Of a stretch of 64,000 bases of DNA, positions 16,037 to 24,033 are shown piece by piece (the first letter of the stretch is position 1; every line of letters begins with the position of its first letter). The position numbers and the translations under genes were made by a program. The stretch comes from Streptomyces spororaveus. GTDB lineage: Bacteria > Actinomycetota > Actinomycetes > Streptomycetales > Streptomycetaceae. The stretch is from NCBI RefSeq assembly GCF_016755875.1, contig NZ_BNED01000005.1, forward strand, positions 2,707,001 to 2,771,000, in the 5' to 3' direction. The notes beneath the pieces were generated by a model that had not been told where the DNA came from, searched no databases, and saw only the letters and a list, made by a program, of their open reading frames with translations.

Positions 16037-16070
16037 TGAACACGTTCAGCCAAATTGCTGAACGTGTTCA
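16037..16070. promoter_or_regulatory. Double palindromic operator (two TGAAC-NN-GTTCA boxes)
   Basis: TGAACACGTTCA (16037-16048) and TGAACGTGTTCA (16059-16070) are each near-perfect palindromes. Together they form an exact 14-bp inverted repeat around CAAATT. Their centres are 22 bases apart, about two DNA turns. It sits 24 bases upstream of the membrane protein start at 16013. The pattern is typical of TetR- or MarR-type repressors. Confidence 0.65.
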
Positions 16071-16089
16071 ATATTTGCCGCGCCGCCGG

Positions 16090-17268
16090 TCAGAGGCCGA
16101 CGATCGCGTTCCAGCGCTTGGCGAGGGACCGGCGCTCGGCCGAGGAGATGTCCCGGGCCACGACCAGCCTCTTGCGCATGTCATCGTCGGGGAAGATCAG
16201 CGGGTTCTCGGCCAGTTCGGCGGTCTCCCTGTCGTCCGAGCCGGCCAGGACCTCCCGGGCGGCCGGGACGGGGCAGACGTAGTTGACGGAGGCGGCGAGC
16301 GAAGCGGCCACCTCGGGGGCGTAGTAGTAGTCGATGAGGGCCTCGGCATTGGCCTTGTGCCGGGCCAGGTTGGGGACGAGCAGGCTCTCCGCCCAGAGTT
16401 CGGCCCCCTCCTCGGGGACGACGAACTCGATGTCCGGGTTGTCGGCCTGGAGCTGGATGGCGTCACCGGAGTAGGCCTGGCAGGCGAGCACATCGCCCTT
16501 GCTCAGATCGGAGGTGTAGTCGTTGCCGGTGAAGCGGCGGATGTGCTTCTTCTTCACCATGTTCTCGACCTGGTCGCACATCCGGTGGAAGTCGGACTCG
16601 GTCCAGCGGGTGACGTCCACGCCTTCGCCCTGCATCAGCAGGGCGAAGGACTCGTCGAGGCCCGAAAAGAGGGTGACCTTGCCCGCCAGGTCCGGTTGCC
16701 ACAGGTCCTTGACCGACTTGATCTCCCGGCCGAGGGCCTTGCGGTTGTAGGCGATGCCGGTGATCCCCGACTGCCAGGGGACGGTGTGCAGCCGGCCCTC
16801 ATCGAAGGCGGGGGAACGCAGTTGCGGATCGAGGTGCCTGGCCACGTTCGGCTGGGCCGGCCGGTCCAGCTTCTGGGCCCAGCCCAGGTGGACGAAGCGG
16901 GCGGCCATCCAGTCGCTGACCACGATCAGGTCGTGGCCGGTCTCCTGGCGGTTCATCAGGGCCGGGCTGACCTTGCCGAAGAACTCGTCGTTGTCGTTGA
17001 TCTCCTCGGTGTACCGGACCTCGATGCCGGTCTGCTCCGAGAAGGCCTCCAGCGTCGGGCGGCGCTCCTCGTCCTCCTCGTCGGTGTCGATGTAGAGCGG
17101 CCAGTTGGAGAAGGCGACGCTGCGGTCCCGCTCGGAACGGTCGGGGCCCTCGCGCCCCTCCTCGGGAACGTAGGCGGCCGGCACACCGCAGCCGGCGAGG
17201 GCGGCCGACAGGCCCGCGGCACCGAGGCCGTACAGCGCAGAACGGCGGGAGAAGGCGAGTTCAGGCAT
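16090..17268 (-). CDS. Second polyamine-type substrate-binding lipoprotein, PotD-like
   Basis: A 392-residue binding protein. The twin Arg (SRRSALYG, residues 7-14) and lipobox LAGC (Cys 27) point to Tat export and lipid anchoring. It shares the blocks VAFSNWPLYID, EINDNDEFFGKV and RRFTGNDYTSDL with the binding protein at 4151-5401. No permease or ATPase is next to it, so it may use the transporter at 1173-4086. I chose ATG 17268; an ATG at 17310 would lie in the loop of the terminator hairpin. It follows the aldehyde dehydrogenase at 17361 on the same strand. Confidence 0.83.
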   Translation of the reverse strand: MPELAFSRRSALYGLGAAGLSAALAGCGVPAAYVPEEGREGPDRSERDRSVAFSNWPLYIDTDEEDEERRPTLEAFSEQTGIEVRYTEEINDNDEFFGKVSPALMNRQETGHDLIVVSDWMAARFVHLGWAQKLDRPAQPNVARHLDPQLRSPAFDEGRLHTVPWQSGITGIAYNRKALGREIKSVKDLWQPDLAGKVTLFSGLDESFALLMQGEGVDVTRWTESDFHRMCDQVENMVKKKHIRRFTGNDYTSDLSKGDVLACQAYSGDAIQLQADNPDIEFVVPEEGAELWAESLLVPNLARHKANAEALIDYYYAPEVAASLAASVNYVCPVPAAREVLAGSDDRETAELAENPLIFPDDDMRKRLVVARDISSAERRSLAKRWNAIVGL

Positions 17269-17292
17269 GGGCACAGCCTCGGCGAACGCGAG

Positions 17293-17329
17293 GGGGCGGG
17301 CAATAGACATGTTGTCTACTGCCCGCCCC
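17293..17329 (-). terminator. Strong hairpin after the aldehyde dehydrogenase
   Basis: GGGGCGGGCAATAGACA (17293-17309) pairs with TGTCTACTGCCCGCCCC (17313-17329), 16 of 17 positions, across a 3-base loop. It lies 31 bases after the stop at 17361 and before the PotD-like start, so it probably ends or reduces transcription into that gene. Confidence 0.65.
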
Positions 17330-17360
17330 GTCAACGCTGTGCTGTGATCGATGCGGCCGA

Positions 17361-18800
17361 TCAGCCGTCGAGCGAGGTCATCACGTGCTTGATGCGCGTG
17401 TAGTCCTCGAAGCCGTAGGCGGAGAGGTCCTTGCCGTAGCCGGACTTCTTGAAGCCACCGTGCGGCATCTCGGCGACGAGCGGGATGTGGGTGTTGATCC
17501 ACACGCAGCCGAAGTCGAGGTTCTTGGACATCCGCATGGCGCGGCCGTGGTCCTTGGTCCACACGGAGGAGGCGAGGGCGAACTCGACGCCGTTCGCGTA
17601 CTCCAGGGCCTGACCCTCGTTCGTGAAGGACTGGACGGTGATGACCGGGCCGAAGACCTCGTTCTGGATGATCTCGTCGTCCTGCTTGAGGCCGGAGACC
17701 ACGGTCGGGGCGTAGAAGTAGCCCTTCTCGCCGACCTGGTGGCCACCCGCCTCGACCTTGGCGTGCGCGGGGAGCCGCTCGATGAAGCCCGCGACCTGCT
17801 TGAGCTGGTTCGGGTTGTTCAGCGGGCCGTACAGCACGTCCTCGTCGTCCGGCGCGCCGGTCTTCGTGTCGGAGGCGGCCTTGGCGAGCGCGGCCACGAA
17901 CTCGTCGTGGATCGACTCGTGCACGAGCACGCGGGTGGCGGCGGTGCAGTCCTGGCCGGCGTTGAAGTAGCCGGCGACCGCGATGTCCTCGACGGCCTTG
18001 GCGATGTCGGCGTCCTCGAAGACCACGACCGGGGCCTTGCCGCCCAGCTCCAGGTGGACGCGCTTGACGTCCTTGGAGGCGCTCTCGGCGACCTGCATGC
18101 CCGCGCGCACCGAGCCGGTGATGGAGGCCATCGCCGGGGTGGAGTGCTCGACCATGGCCTTGCCGGTCTCACGGTCACCGCAGACGACGTTGAAGACGCC
18201 CTTGGGCAGCACCGAGTCGATGATCTCCGCCATCAGGACGGTGGAGGCCGGGGTGGTGTCCGAGGGCTTGAGCACGACGGTGTTGCCCGCCGCGATGGCC
18301 GGGGCGAACTTCCACACGGCCATCATCATCGGGTAGTTCCACGGCGCGACCTGGGCGCAGACGCCGACCGGCTCACGGCGGATGATCGAGGTCATCCCCT
18401 CCATGTACTCGCCGGCCGAGCGGCCCTCCAGGAGGCGTGCGGCACCCGCGAAGAAGCGGATCTGGTCCACCATCGGCGGCAGCTCCTCGCTGGCCGTGAG
18501 GCCCAGCGGCTTGCCGGTGTTCTCCGACTCGGCGGCGACGAGCTCGTCCGCGCGCGCCTCGAAGGCGTCCGCGATCTTCAGCAGGGCCTTCTGGCGCTCC
18601 GCGGGGGTGGTGTCGCGCCAGCCCGGGAAGGCGGCCGCGGCAGCGGCCATGGCGGCGTCCACATCGGCCTGGCCCGAGAGCGGGGCGGTGGCGTACACCT
18701 CGCCGGTGGCCGGGTTGACCACCTCGGTGGTCCGCCCGTCGGCGGCGTCCTTGAACTCCCCGCCGATGTAGTTGCGCAGACGACGCAGTTCGGTGGTCAC
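17361..18800 (-). CDS. Gamma-aminobutyraldehyde-type dehydrogenase, second copy
   Basis: A 479-residue aldehyde dehydrogenase with catalytic Cys 285 (NAGQDCTAA) and Glu 251 (HLELGGKAP), plus APWNYPMMM and KPSDTTP at the cofactor site. It is closer to PatD/PuuC-like aminobutyraldehyde dehydrogenases than to succinate-semialdehyde ones, judged from the C-terminal HGGFKKSGYGKDLS. The start is GTG 18800, with AGGAG about 10 bases upstream. It is divergent from the Lrp regulator and aminotransferase genes. With the aminotransferase it can turn putrescine into 4-aminobutyrate; this is inferred from families and position. Confidence 0.87.
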   Translation of the reverse strand: MTTELRRLRNYIGGEFKDAADGRTTEVVNPATGEVYATAPLSGQADVDAAMAAAAAAFPGWRDTTPAERQKALLKIADAFEARADELVAAESENTGKPLGLTASEELPPMVDQIRFFAGAARLLEGRSAGEYMEGMTSIIRREPVGVCAQVAPWNYPMMMAVWKFAPAIAAGNTVVLKPSDTTPASTVLMAEIIDSVLPKGVFNVVCGDRETGKAMVEHSTPAMASITGSVRAGMQVAESASKDVKRVHLELGGKAPVVVFEDADIAKAVEDIAVAGYFNAGQDCTAATRVLVHESIHDEFVAALAKAASDTKTGAPDDEDVLYGPLNNPNQLKQVAGFIERLPAHAKVEAGGHQVGEKGYFYAPTVVSGLKQDDEIIQNEVFGPVITVQSFTNEGQALEYANGVEFALASSVWTKDHGRAMRMSKNLDFGCVWINTHIPLVAEMPHGGFKKSGYGKDLSAYGFEDYTRIKHVMTSLDG

Positions 18801-18968
18801 TACAGCCACACTCCTGATCACATGTCCAACGATTGAGACGATTACCAAGCCTAGCCTCTCGGCGGAGGCTTTCGACAGACCCAGACGCCACCAACTACGA
18901 AATCAGTGGGATCACGGTCGCCAATCAACGGATTTCATCGATTCCGTCTTGCGGAACAGACGACCCTC

Positions 18969-19472
18969 GTGCACAGTGAGGTCGTGGTCAGTCGAAGCGC
19001 AGATTCCAGGAACAGACAACCGTCCCCTTCGGTCGATGCTGTGTCCCTGGCGATCATCGAGCAACTGCAGGAGGACGGACGCCGTCCCTACGCGTCGATC
19101 GGCAAGGCCGTCGGCCTCTCCGAAGCGGCCGTGCGCCAGCGCGTGCAGAAGCTGCTCGACCAGGGCGTCATGCAGATCGTCGCCGTCACCGACCCGCTCA
19201 CCGTGGGCCTGCGACGCCAGGCCATGGTCGGCATCAACGTCGAGGGCGACCTCGATCCGGTGGCCGACGCACTGACCGCCATGGCCGAGTGCGAGTACGT
19301 GGTCATGACCGCAGGGTCGTTCGACCTGATGGTGGAGATCGTCTGCGAGGACGACGACCACCTGCTCGAAACGATCAACAAGAAGATCCGCACGCTCCCC
19401 GGCGTGCGATCAACCGAAAGCTTCGTTTATCTGAAGCTGAAGAAGCAGACCTACATGTGGGGAACTCGATAG
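18969..19472 (+). CDS. Lrp/AsnC-family transcriptional regulator
   Basis: A 167-residue regulator. The N-terminal winged HTH (AIIEQLQEDGRRPYASIGKA to VRQRVQKLLDQG) is followed by a RAM/AsnC ligand-binding domain ending in KKQTYMWGTR. The start is taken as GTG 18969; GTG 18984 is possible. The stop lies 3 bases before the aminotransferase GTG, so the two are co-translated. It is divergent from the aldehyde dehydrogenase at 17361-18800, and the 168-base spacer contains repeats of ACGATT at about 18829-18845. It most likely senses an amine-derived amino acid and controls both sides. Confidence 0.9.
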   Translation: MHSEVVVSRSADSRNRQPSPSVDAVSLAIIEQLQEDGRRPYASIGKAVGLSEAAVRQRVQKLLDQGVMQIVAVTDPLTVGLRRQAMVGINVEGDLDPVADALTAMAECEYVVMTAGSFDLMVEIVCEDDDHLLETINKKIRTLPGVRSTESFVYLKLKKQTYMWGTR

Positions 19473-19475
19473 CCC

Positions 19476-20837
19476 GTGAGCCAGGACCTCTCCAAGACCG
19501 CGTACGACCACCTGTGGATGCACTTCACCCGCATGTCTTCGTACGAGAACTCCCCCGTCCCCACCATCGTGCGTGGTGAGGGCACCTACATCTGGGACGA
19601 CAAGGGCAAGCGCTACCTCGACGGGCTCGCGGGCCTGTTCGTGGTCAACGCCGGTCACGGCCGCAAGGAACTGGCCGAGGTCGCCTACAAGCAGGCCCAG
19701 GAACTCGCGTTCTTCCCCATCTGGTCGTACGCGCACCCCAAGGCCGTCGAGCTCGCCGAGCGCCTCGCCCACTATGCCCCGGGCGACCTGAACAAGGTCT
19801 TCTTCACCACGGGTGGCGGCGAGGCCGTCGAGACCGCCTGGAAGCTCGCCAAGCAGTACTACAAGCTCCAGGGCAAGCACACCAAGTACAAGGTCATCTC
19901 GCGTGCGGTCGCCTACCACGGCACCCCGCAGGGCGCCCTGTCGATCACCGGCCTGCCGGCCCTGAAGGCCCCCTTCGAGCCGCTGGTGCCCGGCGCGCAC
20001 AAGGTGCCGAACACCAACATCTACCGCGCCCCGATCTACGGCGACGACCCCGAGGCCTTCGGCCGCTGGTGCGCCGACCAGATCGAGCAGGAGATCCTCT
20101 TCGAGGGCGCCGACACGGTCGCCGCCGTCTTCCTGGAGCCGGTGCAGAACGCCGGCGGCTGCTTCCCGCCGCCGCCCGGTTACTTCCAGCGGGTCCGCGA
20201 GATCTGCGACGAGTACGACGTCCTGCTCGTCTCCGACGAGACGATCTGCGCGTTCGGCCGCCTGGGCACGATGTTCGCCTGCGACAAGTTCGACTACGTG
20301 CCGGACATGATCACCTGCGCCAAGGGCATGACCTCGGGCTACTCCCCGATCGGCGCCTGCATCATCTCCGACCGCCTCGCGGAGCCCTTCTACAAGGGCG
20401 ACAACACCTTCCTGCACGGCTACACCTTCGGCGGCCACCCGGTCTCCTCGGCGGTGGCGCTGGCCAACCTCGACATCTTCGACAAGGAAGGCCTCAACCA
20501 GCACGTGCTGGACCACGAGGACGCCTTCTTCTCGACGCTGAAGAAGCTGCACGACCTGCCCATCGTCGGCGACGTCCGCGGCAACGGCTTCTTCTACGGC
20601 ATCGAGCTCGTCAAGGACAAGGTCACCAAGGAGTCCTTCACGGACGAGGAGACGGAGCGCGTGCTCTACGGCTTCCTCTCCAAGGCGCTCTTCGAGAACG
20701 GCCTGTACTGCCGGGCCGACGACCGCGGCGACCCGGTCATCCAGCTCGCGCCGCCGCTGATCGCCGACCAGGGCACCTTCGACGAGATCGAAGGCATCCT
20801 GCGCTCGGTGCTCACCGAGGCATGGACCAAGCTGTAA
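19476..20837 (+). CDS. Class III aminotransferase, putrescine/diamine-type (SpuC-like)
   Basis: A 453-residue PLP enzyme with Schiff-base Lys 283 (TCAKGMTSG), the cofactor Asp in LLVSDETICAFGR, and the phosphate-binding TTGGGEAVETAWK. GTG 19476 follows the Lrp stop by 3 bases. SpuC-like enzymes move the amino group of putrescine to pyruvate, making 4-aminobutyraldehyde. The neighbouring dehydrogenase and polyamine-binding protein support that; omega-amino acid:pyruvate or 4-aminobutyrate aminotransferase are alternatives. Confidence 0.85.
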   Translation: MSQDLSKTAYDHLWMHFTRMSSYENSPVPTIVRGEGTYIWDDKGKRYLDGLAGLFVVNAGHGRKELAEVAYKQAQELAFFPIWSYAHPKAVELAERLAHYAPGDLNKVFFTTGGGEAVETAWKLAKQYYKLQGKHTKYKVISRAVAYHGTPQGALSITGLPALKAPFEPLVPGAHKVPNTNIYRAPIYGDDPEAFGRWCADQIEQEILFEGADTVAAVFLEPVQNAGGCFPPPPGYFQRVREICDEYDVLLVSDETICAFGRLGTMFACDKFDYVPDMITCAKGMTSGYSPIGACIISDRLAEPFYKGDNTFLHGYTFGGHPVSSAVALANLDIFDKEGLNQHVLDHEDAFFSTLKKLHDLPIVGDVRGNGFFYGIELVKDKVTKESFTDEETERVLYGFLSKALFENGLYCRADDRGDPVIQLAPPLIADQGTFDEIEGILRSVLTEAWTKL

Positions 20838-20873
20838 CCGGCGCCTAGACCGCCCGAGCCGCTGTAGTCCAAC

Positions 20874-20926
20874 CACACGGCCCGGATCCTCCGTTCGAGT
20901 GAGAACGCGGGGGTCCGGGCCGTGTG
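20874..20926 (+). terminator. Terminator hairpin after the aminotransferase
   Basis: CACACGGCCCGGATCC (20874-20889) pairs with GGGTCCGGGCCGTGTG (20911-20926) over 16 positions, one of them G-U, with a 21-base loop. It lies 37 bases after the stop and is not followed by a U-run, as is common in Streptomyces. Confidence 0.7.
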
Positions 20927-21022
20927 CTGTCACCATCCAAGACGTTCATCTCTTTACATCTCAGTGCGGCGCCAGTGACTTCGACCGGTTCCGCTTCGTT
21001 CCCTCGGACGGAGGTGTACGCC

Positions 21023-21781
21023 ATGGTGGCTCCACCGGACAATGCCCCGCCTGACAATGACGTCCTGTGGGCTCGGTCCCTTCACTACTCCCACGACCGC
21101 TCCCCCGCCCTCGTCGAGATCTCCGTCTCGGTCCGCCAGGGCGAGATCCTCGCCCTGACCGGTCCCCGCGGCAGCGGCAAGACCACCCTGCTCCGCTGTC
21201 TGTCCGGGCAGCTGCGCCCCCAGCAGGGCGAGGTCTGGTTCAACAGCGTCCCCGTGCACACCATGGGCGCGCTCGTCCGCGAACGGCTGCGCCGCGACCG
21301 GTTCGGCTGGATCGGCCACGAGCCGCAGCTGCTGCCCGAGCTGAAGGCCTGGGAGAACGCGGCCCTGCCGCTGCTGCTCGCGGGCGCCTCCCACCGCAGC
21401 GCCCGCAAGGCCGCCTGCGAATGGCTGGACCGCCTCGACATCGCCGGCCTCGCCCGCAAGCGCCCCGGCGCCCTGACCCGCGCCGAGTCCCAGCGGGTGG
21501 CACTGGCCCGGGCCCTGGTCAACGAGCCCGCGGTGATCTTCGCCGACGAGCCCACGGCTCCGCTGCACCGCACCGACCGAGCCCTGCTGCTCCGTACGCT
21601 GACGACCGCGGCCCGCTCCCACGACATCACCGTGCTCATGGCCACCCACGACGAGGCCACCGCGGCCGTCGCGGACCGCCGGATCGCCCTGCTCGACGGC
21701 CGCCTCGCGGGGGCCGCGGCCGCCGCCTCCCCCGTCGCCGACACCCCGGAGGACCAGGCCGCGTGCTCGCTCTCCGCCTAG
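21023..21781 (+). CDS. ABC transporter ATP-binding protein with degenerate signature motif
   Basis: A 252-residue ATPase. Walker A is GPRGSGKTT at 47-55 and Walker B is AVIFADEPTAPL, with the usual H-loop ATHDEAT. The signature normally reading LSGGQ is replaced by LTRAESQRVALARAL, so the pair of half-sites may be unusual or the protein may hydrolyse ATP poorly. The start ATG 21023 has GGAGG eight bases upstream. The size and MacB/LolD-like look suggest export or a lipoprotein-type transporter. The membrane protein encoded next overlaps it by 19 bases. Confidence 0.85.
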   Translation: MVAPPDNAPPDNDVLWARSLHYSHDRSPALVEISVSVRQGEILALTGPRGSGKTTLLRCLSGQLRPQQGEVWFNSVPVHTMGALVRERLRRDRFGWIGHEPQLLPELKAWENAALPLLLAGASHRSARKAACEWLDRLDIAGLARKRPGALTRAESQRVALARALVNEPAVIFADEPTAPLHRTDRALLLRTLTTAARSHDITVLMATHDEATAAVADRRIALLDGRLAGAAAAASPVADTPEDQAACSLSA

Positions 21782-22836
21782 CCCGCGGTTCCCGGCCGCT
21801 CGTCCAGCTGCGGCGGCTCCTCGTCGCCGCGGCCTCGGCCGGAACCGGTTTCCTCCTCCTCTATGTACTCGCCGGGGCCGTGGCCCAGCCCGCCGGATCG
21901 TTCCCTCGCCTGCTGTGGGCCCTGATCCCGCTGGCCGTCACCGTCCACTTCGCCGTCGTCGTGGCCCGGGCGGACCCCGCCACCCAGCCCCGCGAGGGAC
22001 TGGACGCCGTCGGACTGGGGCCCTTCCGTCTCCTGCTGGCCGCCGCGATCTCCACCGCCGTCGCCTGCGCCCTGGGCAGTGCGGTGGCCCTGGCCGCCTT
22101 CCTCCACCTGCGCGGGGAACTGGCGGGTCTGCCGTTCGACGCGGCCGGGGCCCGGCTGCTCCACGCCGAGCAGCCGCTGCCGGTCGCCGGCGCCCTCACC
22201 CTGCTGGCCCTGATCCCGCTCACCGCCTCGGCCGCCACCGCCCTCGCGCTGCGCCCGCACCCGCCGCTGGCCCCCCAGAGCGGGCTGCCCTGGGGCATCG
22301 CGCTGACCGCCTGCGGGCTCGCGGCCTCGGCCTACACGGGCCGGGGCGGCCCCGGCACACTCATCGGCTGGTCGCTGACCGCGGTCGGGCTCGCCCTGGC
22401 CGGACCGGGGCTCGCGTACGCCTGCGGGAGCCTGGTCCAGGCCGTCCGCCCGGGAGCGCCGCGGCTGCTGGCCGGGCGGATCCTCCAGGAGGAGGCCCCC
22501 CGGATCGGCCCCCCGCTGGGAGTGCTCTGCTCGGTGGCCGCGGGCGCCCTGACCGCGTTCGCCCTGCGCGACCGGGGCGGGCTGCCCGTCCCGCTGGGCC
22601 CGCTGACCGGGCCGGCCGTCGCCCTGGTGACCCTGTGCGCCGCCGCGACCCTTCTCACATCGGTGCTGGAGGCACGCCGGAGCCGGGAGCCCGGACGGAC
22701 GGCCCTGCTCGACCTGGGCGCCCCGTCCAACGTCCTGAGGACCGCCGCGAGTCTGCGGGCCACGGCGCTCCTGGCCGTGTGCGTACCGCTCAGCTGGGGT
22801 GTGGCGCAGCTGACGTCGCTGGCATTGACCCGCTGA
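21763..22836 (+). CDS. Integral membrane protein, probable ABC permease partner
   Basis: A 357-residue protein of about eight to ten hydrophobic segments, extremely rich in Ala, Leu and Gly. It is not recognised as a named family. The GTG start at 21763 lies inside the end of the ATPase gene behind GGAGG at 21748-21752, so production is coupled to the ATPase. FtsX-type periplasmic domains are not evident. It is probably the membrane half of the transporter; the cargo is unknown. Confidence 0.72.
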   Translation: MLALRLARGSRPLVQLRRLLVAAASAGTGFLLLYVLAGAVAQPAGSFPRLLWALIPLAVTVHFAVVVARADPATQPREGLDAVGLGPFRLLLAAAISTAVACALGSAVALAAFLHLRGELAGLPFDAAGARLLHAEQPLPVAGALTLLALIPLTASAATALALRPHPPLAPQSGLPWGIALTACGLAASAYTGRGGPGTLIGWSLTAVGLALAGPGLAYACGSLVQAVRPGAPRLLAGRILQEEAPRIGPPLGVLCSVAAGALTAFALRDRGGLPVPLGPLTGPAVALVTLCAAATLLTSVLEARRSREPGRTALLDLGAPSNVLRTAASLRATALLAVCVPLSWGVAQLTSLALTR

Positions 22837-22862
22837 CACGAGCAGCCCTTAGGGTGGGCCGA

Positions 22863-23954
22863 ATGGTCAACCCAGACATCGAGATCGAGACGCTCGCCGA
22901 ATTCGATCAGGTCGCCGCACGCGGCTCGCTCAGCGGCTACCGGATCCAGTCGGTCAACCTGCTGGAGCGGACCTTCGCGCTGCTGGCCGCCGACACCTCG
23001 ACGGCCGTGTTCCTGGGCTGCCCGATGGAGCCCGACGCGGCGGCGAAGGTCCGCGCCGACGGCGCGCTGGTCTTCCCGCCGGTACCGGACCTGCCGTTCA
23101 ACCCGTACCGGGGCCTGCTCTACACGCCCGAGGAGCTCTTCACCGGGCTGCGTGACGGGTACGAGGCCACCCCGGACGCCGAGGCGTACGCCTGGTTCCA
23201 GGAGACCAAGTCCGACGGCGACGTCTTCTCCTCGATGCTCCGCTCCGTCCATGACGACGCCATCTCCGACGCCCTCGACGAGCACCTCGCCGGTGCCCGG
23301 GTCGTAGGCGTGATGGGCGGCCACGCGATGGCCCGCGGGGGTACGCACTACCGCGGTGCGGCCGAGCTGGGCCGGGCGCTGACCCGGTCCGGGCTGACGG
23401 TGGCCACCGGCGGCGGCCCCGGCGCGATGGAGGCCGCCAACCTCGGCGCCTACCTGGCCCCGGCCCCGGACGAGGCCCTCGCGGAGGCCCTGGAGCTGCT
23501 GGCCAAGGCCCCCTCCTTCGCGCCGTCGGTGTCCGAGTGGGCGGGCGCCGCCTTCGCCGTACGCGAGCGCTGGCCCGCCGGCGGGGACTCGGTGGGCATC
23601 CCGACCTGGTTCTACGGGCACGAGCCGCCGAACGCCTTCGCCGGCCACATCGCGAAGTACTTCGCGAACGCCACCCGCGAGGACGGGCTGCTGGCGCGCT
23701 CCACCGCGGGCGTGGTCTTCCTGCCCGGCGCCGCGGGCACCGTCCAGGAGATCTTCGACAACGCGACGCCGAACTACTACGAGTCGCGGGGCGAGCCGGC
23801 CCCGATGGTCCTGGTCGGCCGCGCCCACTGGACCGAGCACCTCCCGGCCTGGCCCCTGCTCCAGGCCCTGGCGCGCGGCCGGGCGATGGAGTCCCGGATC
23901 GCGCTCGTCGACTCGGTGGACGAGGTCCCGGACGCCCTCGCGTCGATGAGCTGA
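22863..23954 (+). CDS. LOG-family nucleotide-binding protein (lysine decarboxylase-like fold)
   Basis: A 363-residue protein. The first 130 residues are an extra domain not seen in short LOG enzymes. The Rossmann-like LOG domain follows with VVGVMGGHAM, VATGGGPGAMEAAN and a degenerate VFLPGAAGTVQEIF where canonical enzymes read PGGxGTxxE. Canonical LOG proteins release free cytokinin bases from nucleotides; in this long form the activity may differ. It has its own upstream spacing of 26 bases from the ABC permease and may be cotranscribed with it. Function uncertain. Confidence 0.72.
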   Translation: MVNPDIEIETLAEFDQVAARGSLSGYRIQSVNLLERTFALLAADTSTAVFLGCPMEPDAAAKVRADGALVFPPVPDLPFNPYRGLLYTPEELFTGLRDGYEATPDAEAYAWFQETKSDGDVFSSMLRSVHDDAISDALDEHLAGARVVGVMGGHAMARGGTHYRGAAELGRALTRSGLTVATGGGPGAMEAANLGAYLAPAPDEALAEALELLAKAPSFAPSVSEWAGAAFAVRERWPAGGDSVGIPTWFYGHEPPNAFAGHIAKYFANATREDGLLARSTAGVVFLPGAAGTVQEIFDNATPNYYESRGEPAPMVLVGRAHWTEHLPAWPLLQALARGRAMESRIALVDSVDEVPDALASMS

Positions 23955-23983
23955 GCTCCGGAGGCAACTTCCCGGCCCGTTCT

Positions 23984-24020
23984 CACGTCTGGCAGAGGTA
24001 CGCAAAACCTGCCAGACGTG
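23984..24020 (+). terminator. Hairpin between LOG-family gene and DMT-type gene
   Basis: CACGTCTGGCAG (23984-23995) is exactly complementary to CTGCCAGACGTG (24009-24020), with a 13-base loop. It begins 29 bases after the LOG gene stop and ends 13 bases before the GTG at 24034, next to its GGAG. It could be a terminator or a leader structure acting on translation. Confidence 0.55.
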
Positions 24021-24033
24021 AACGGAGCCCTTG

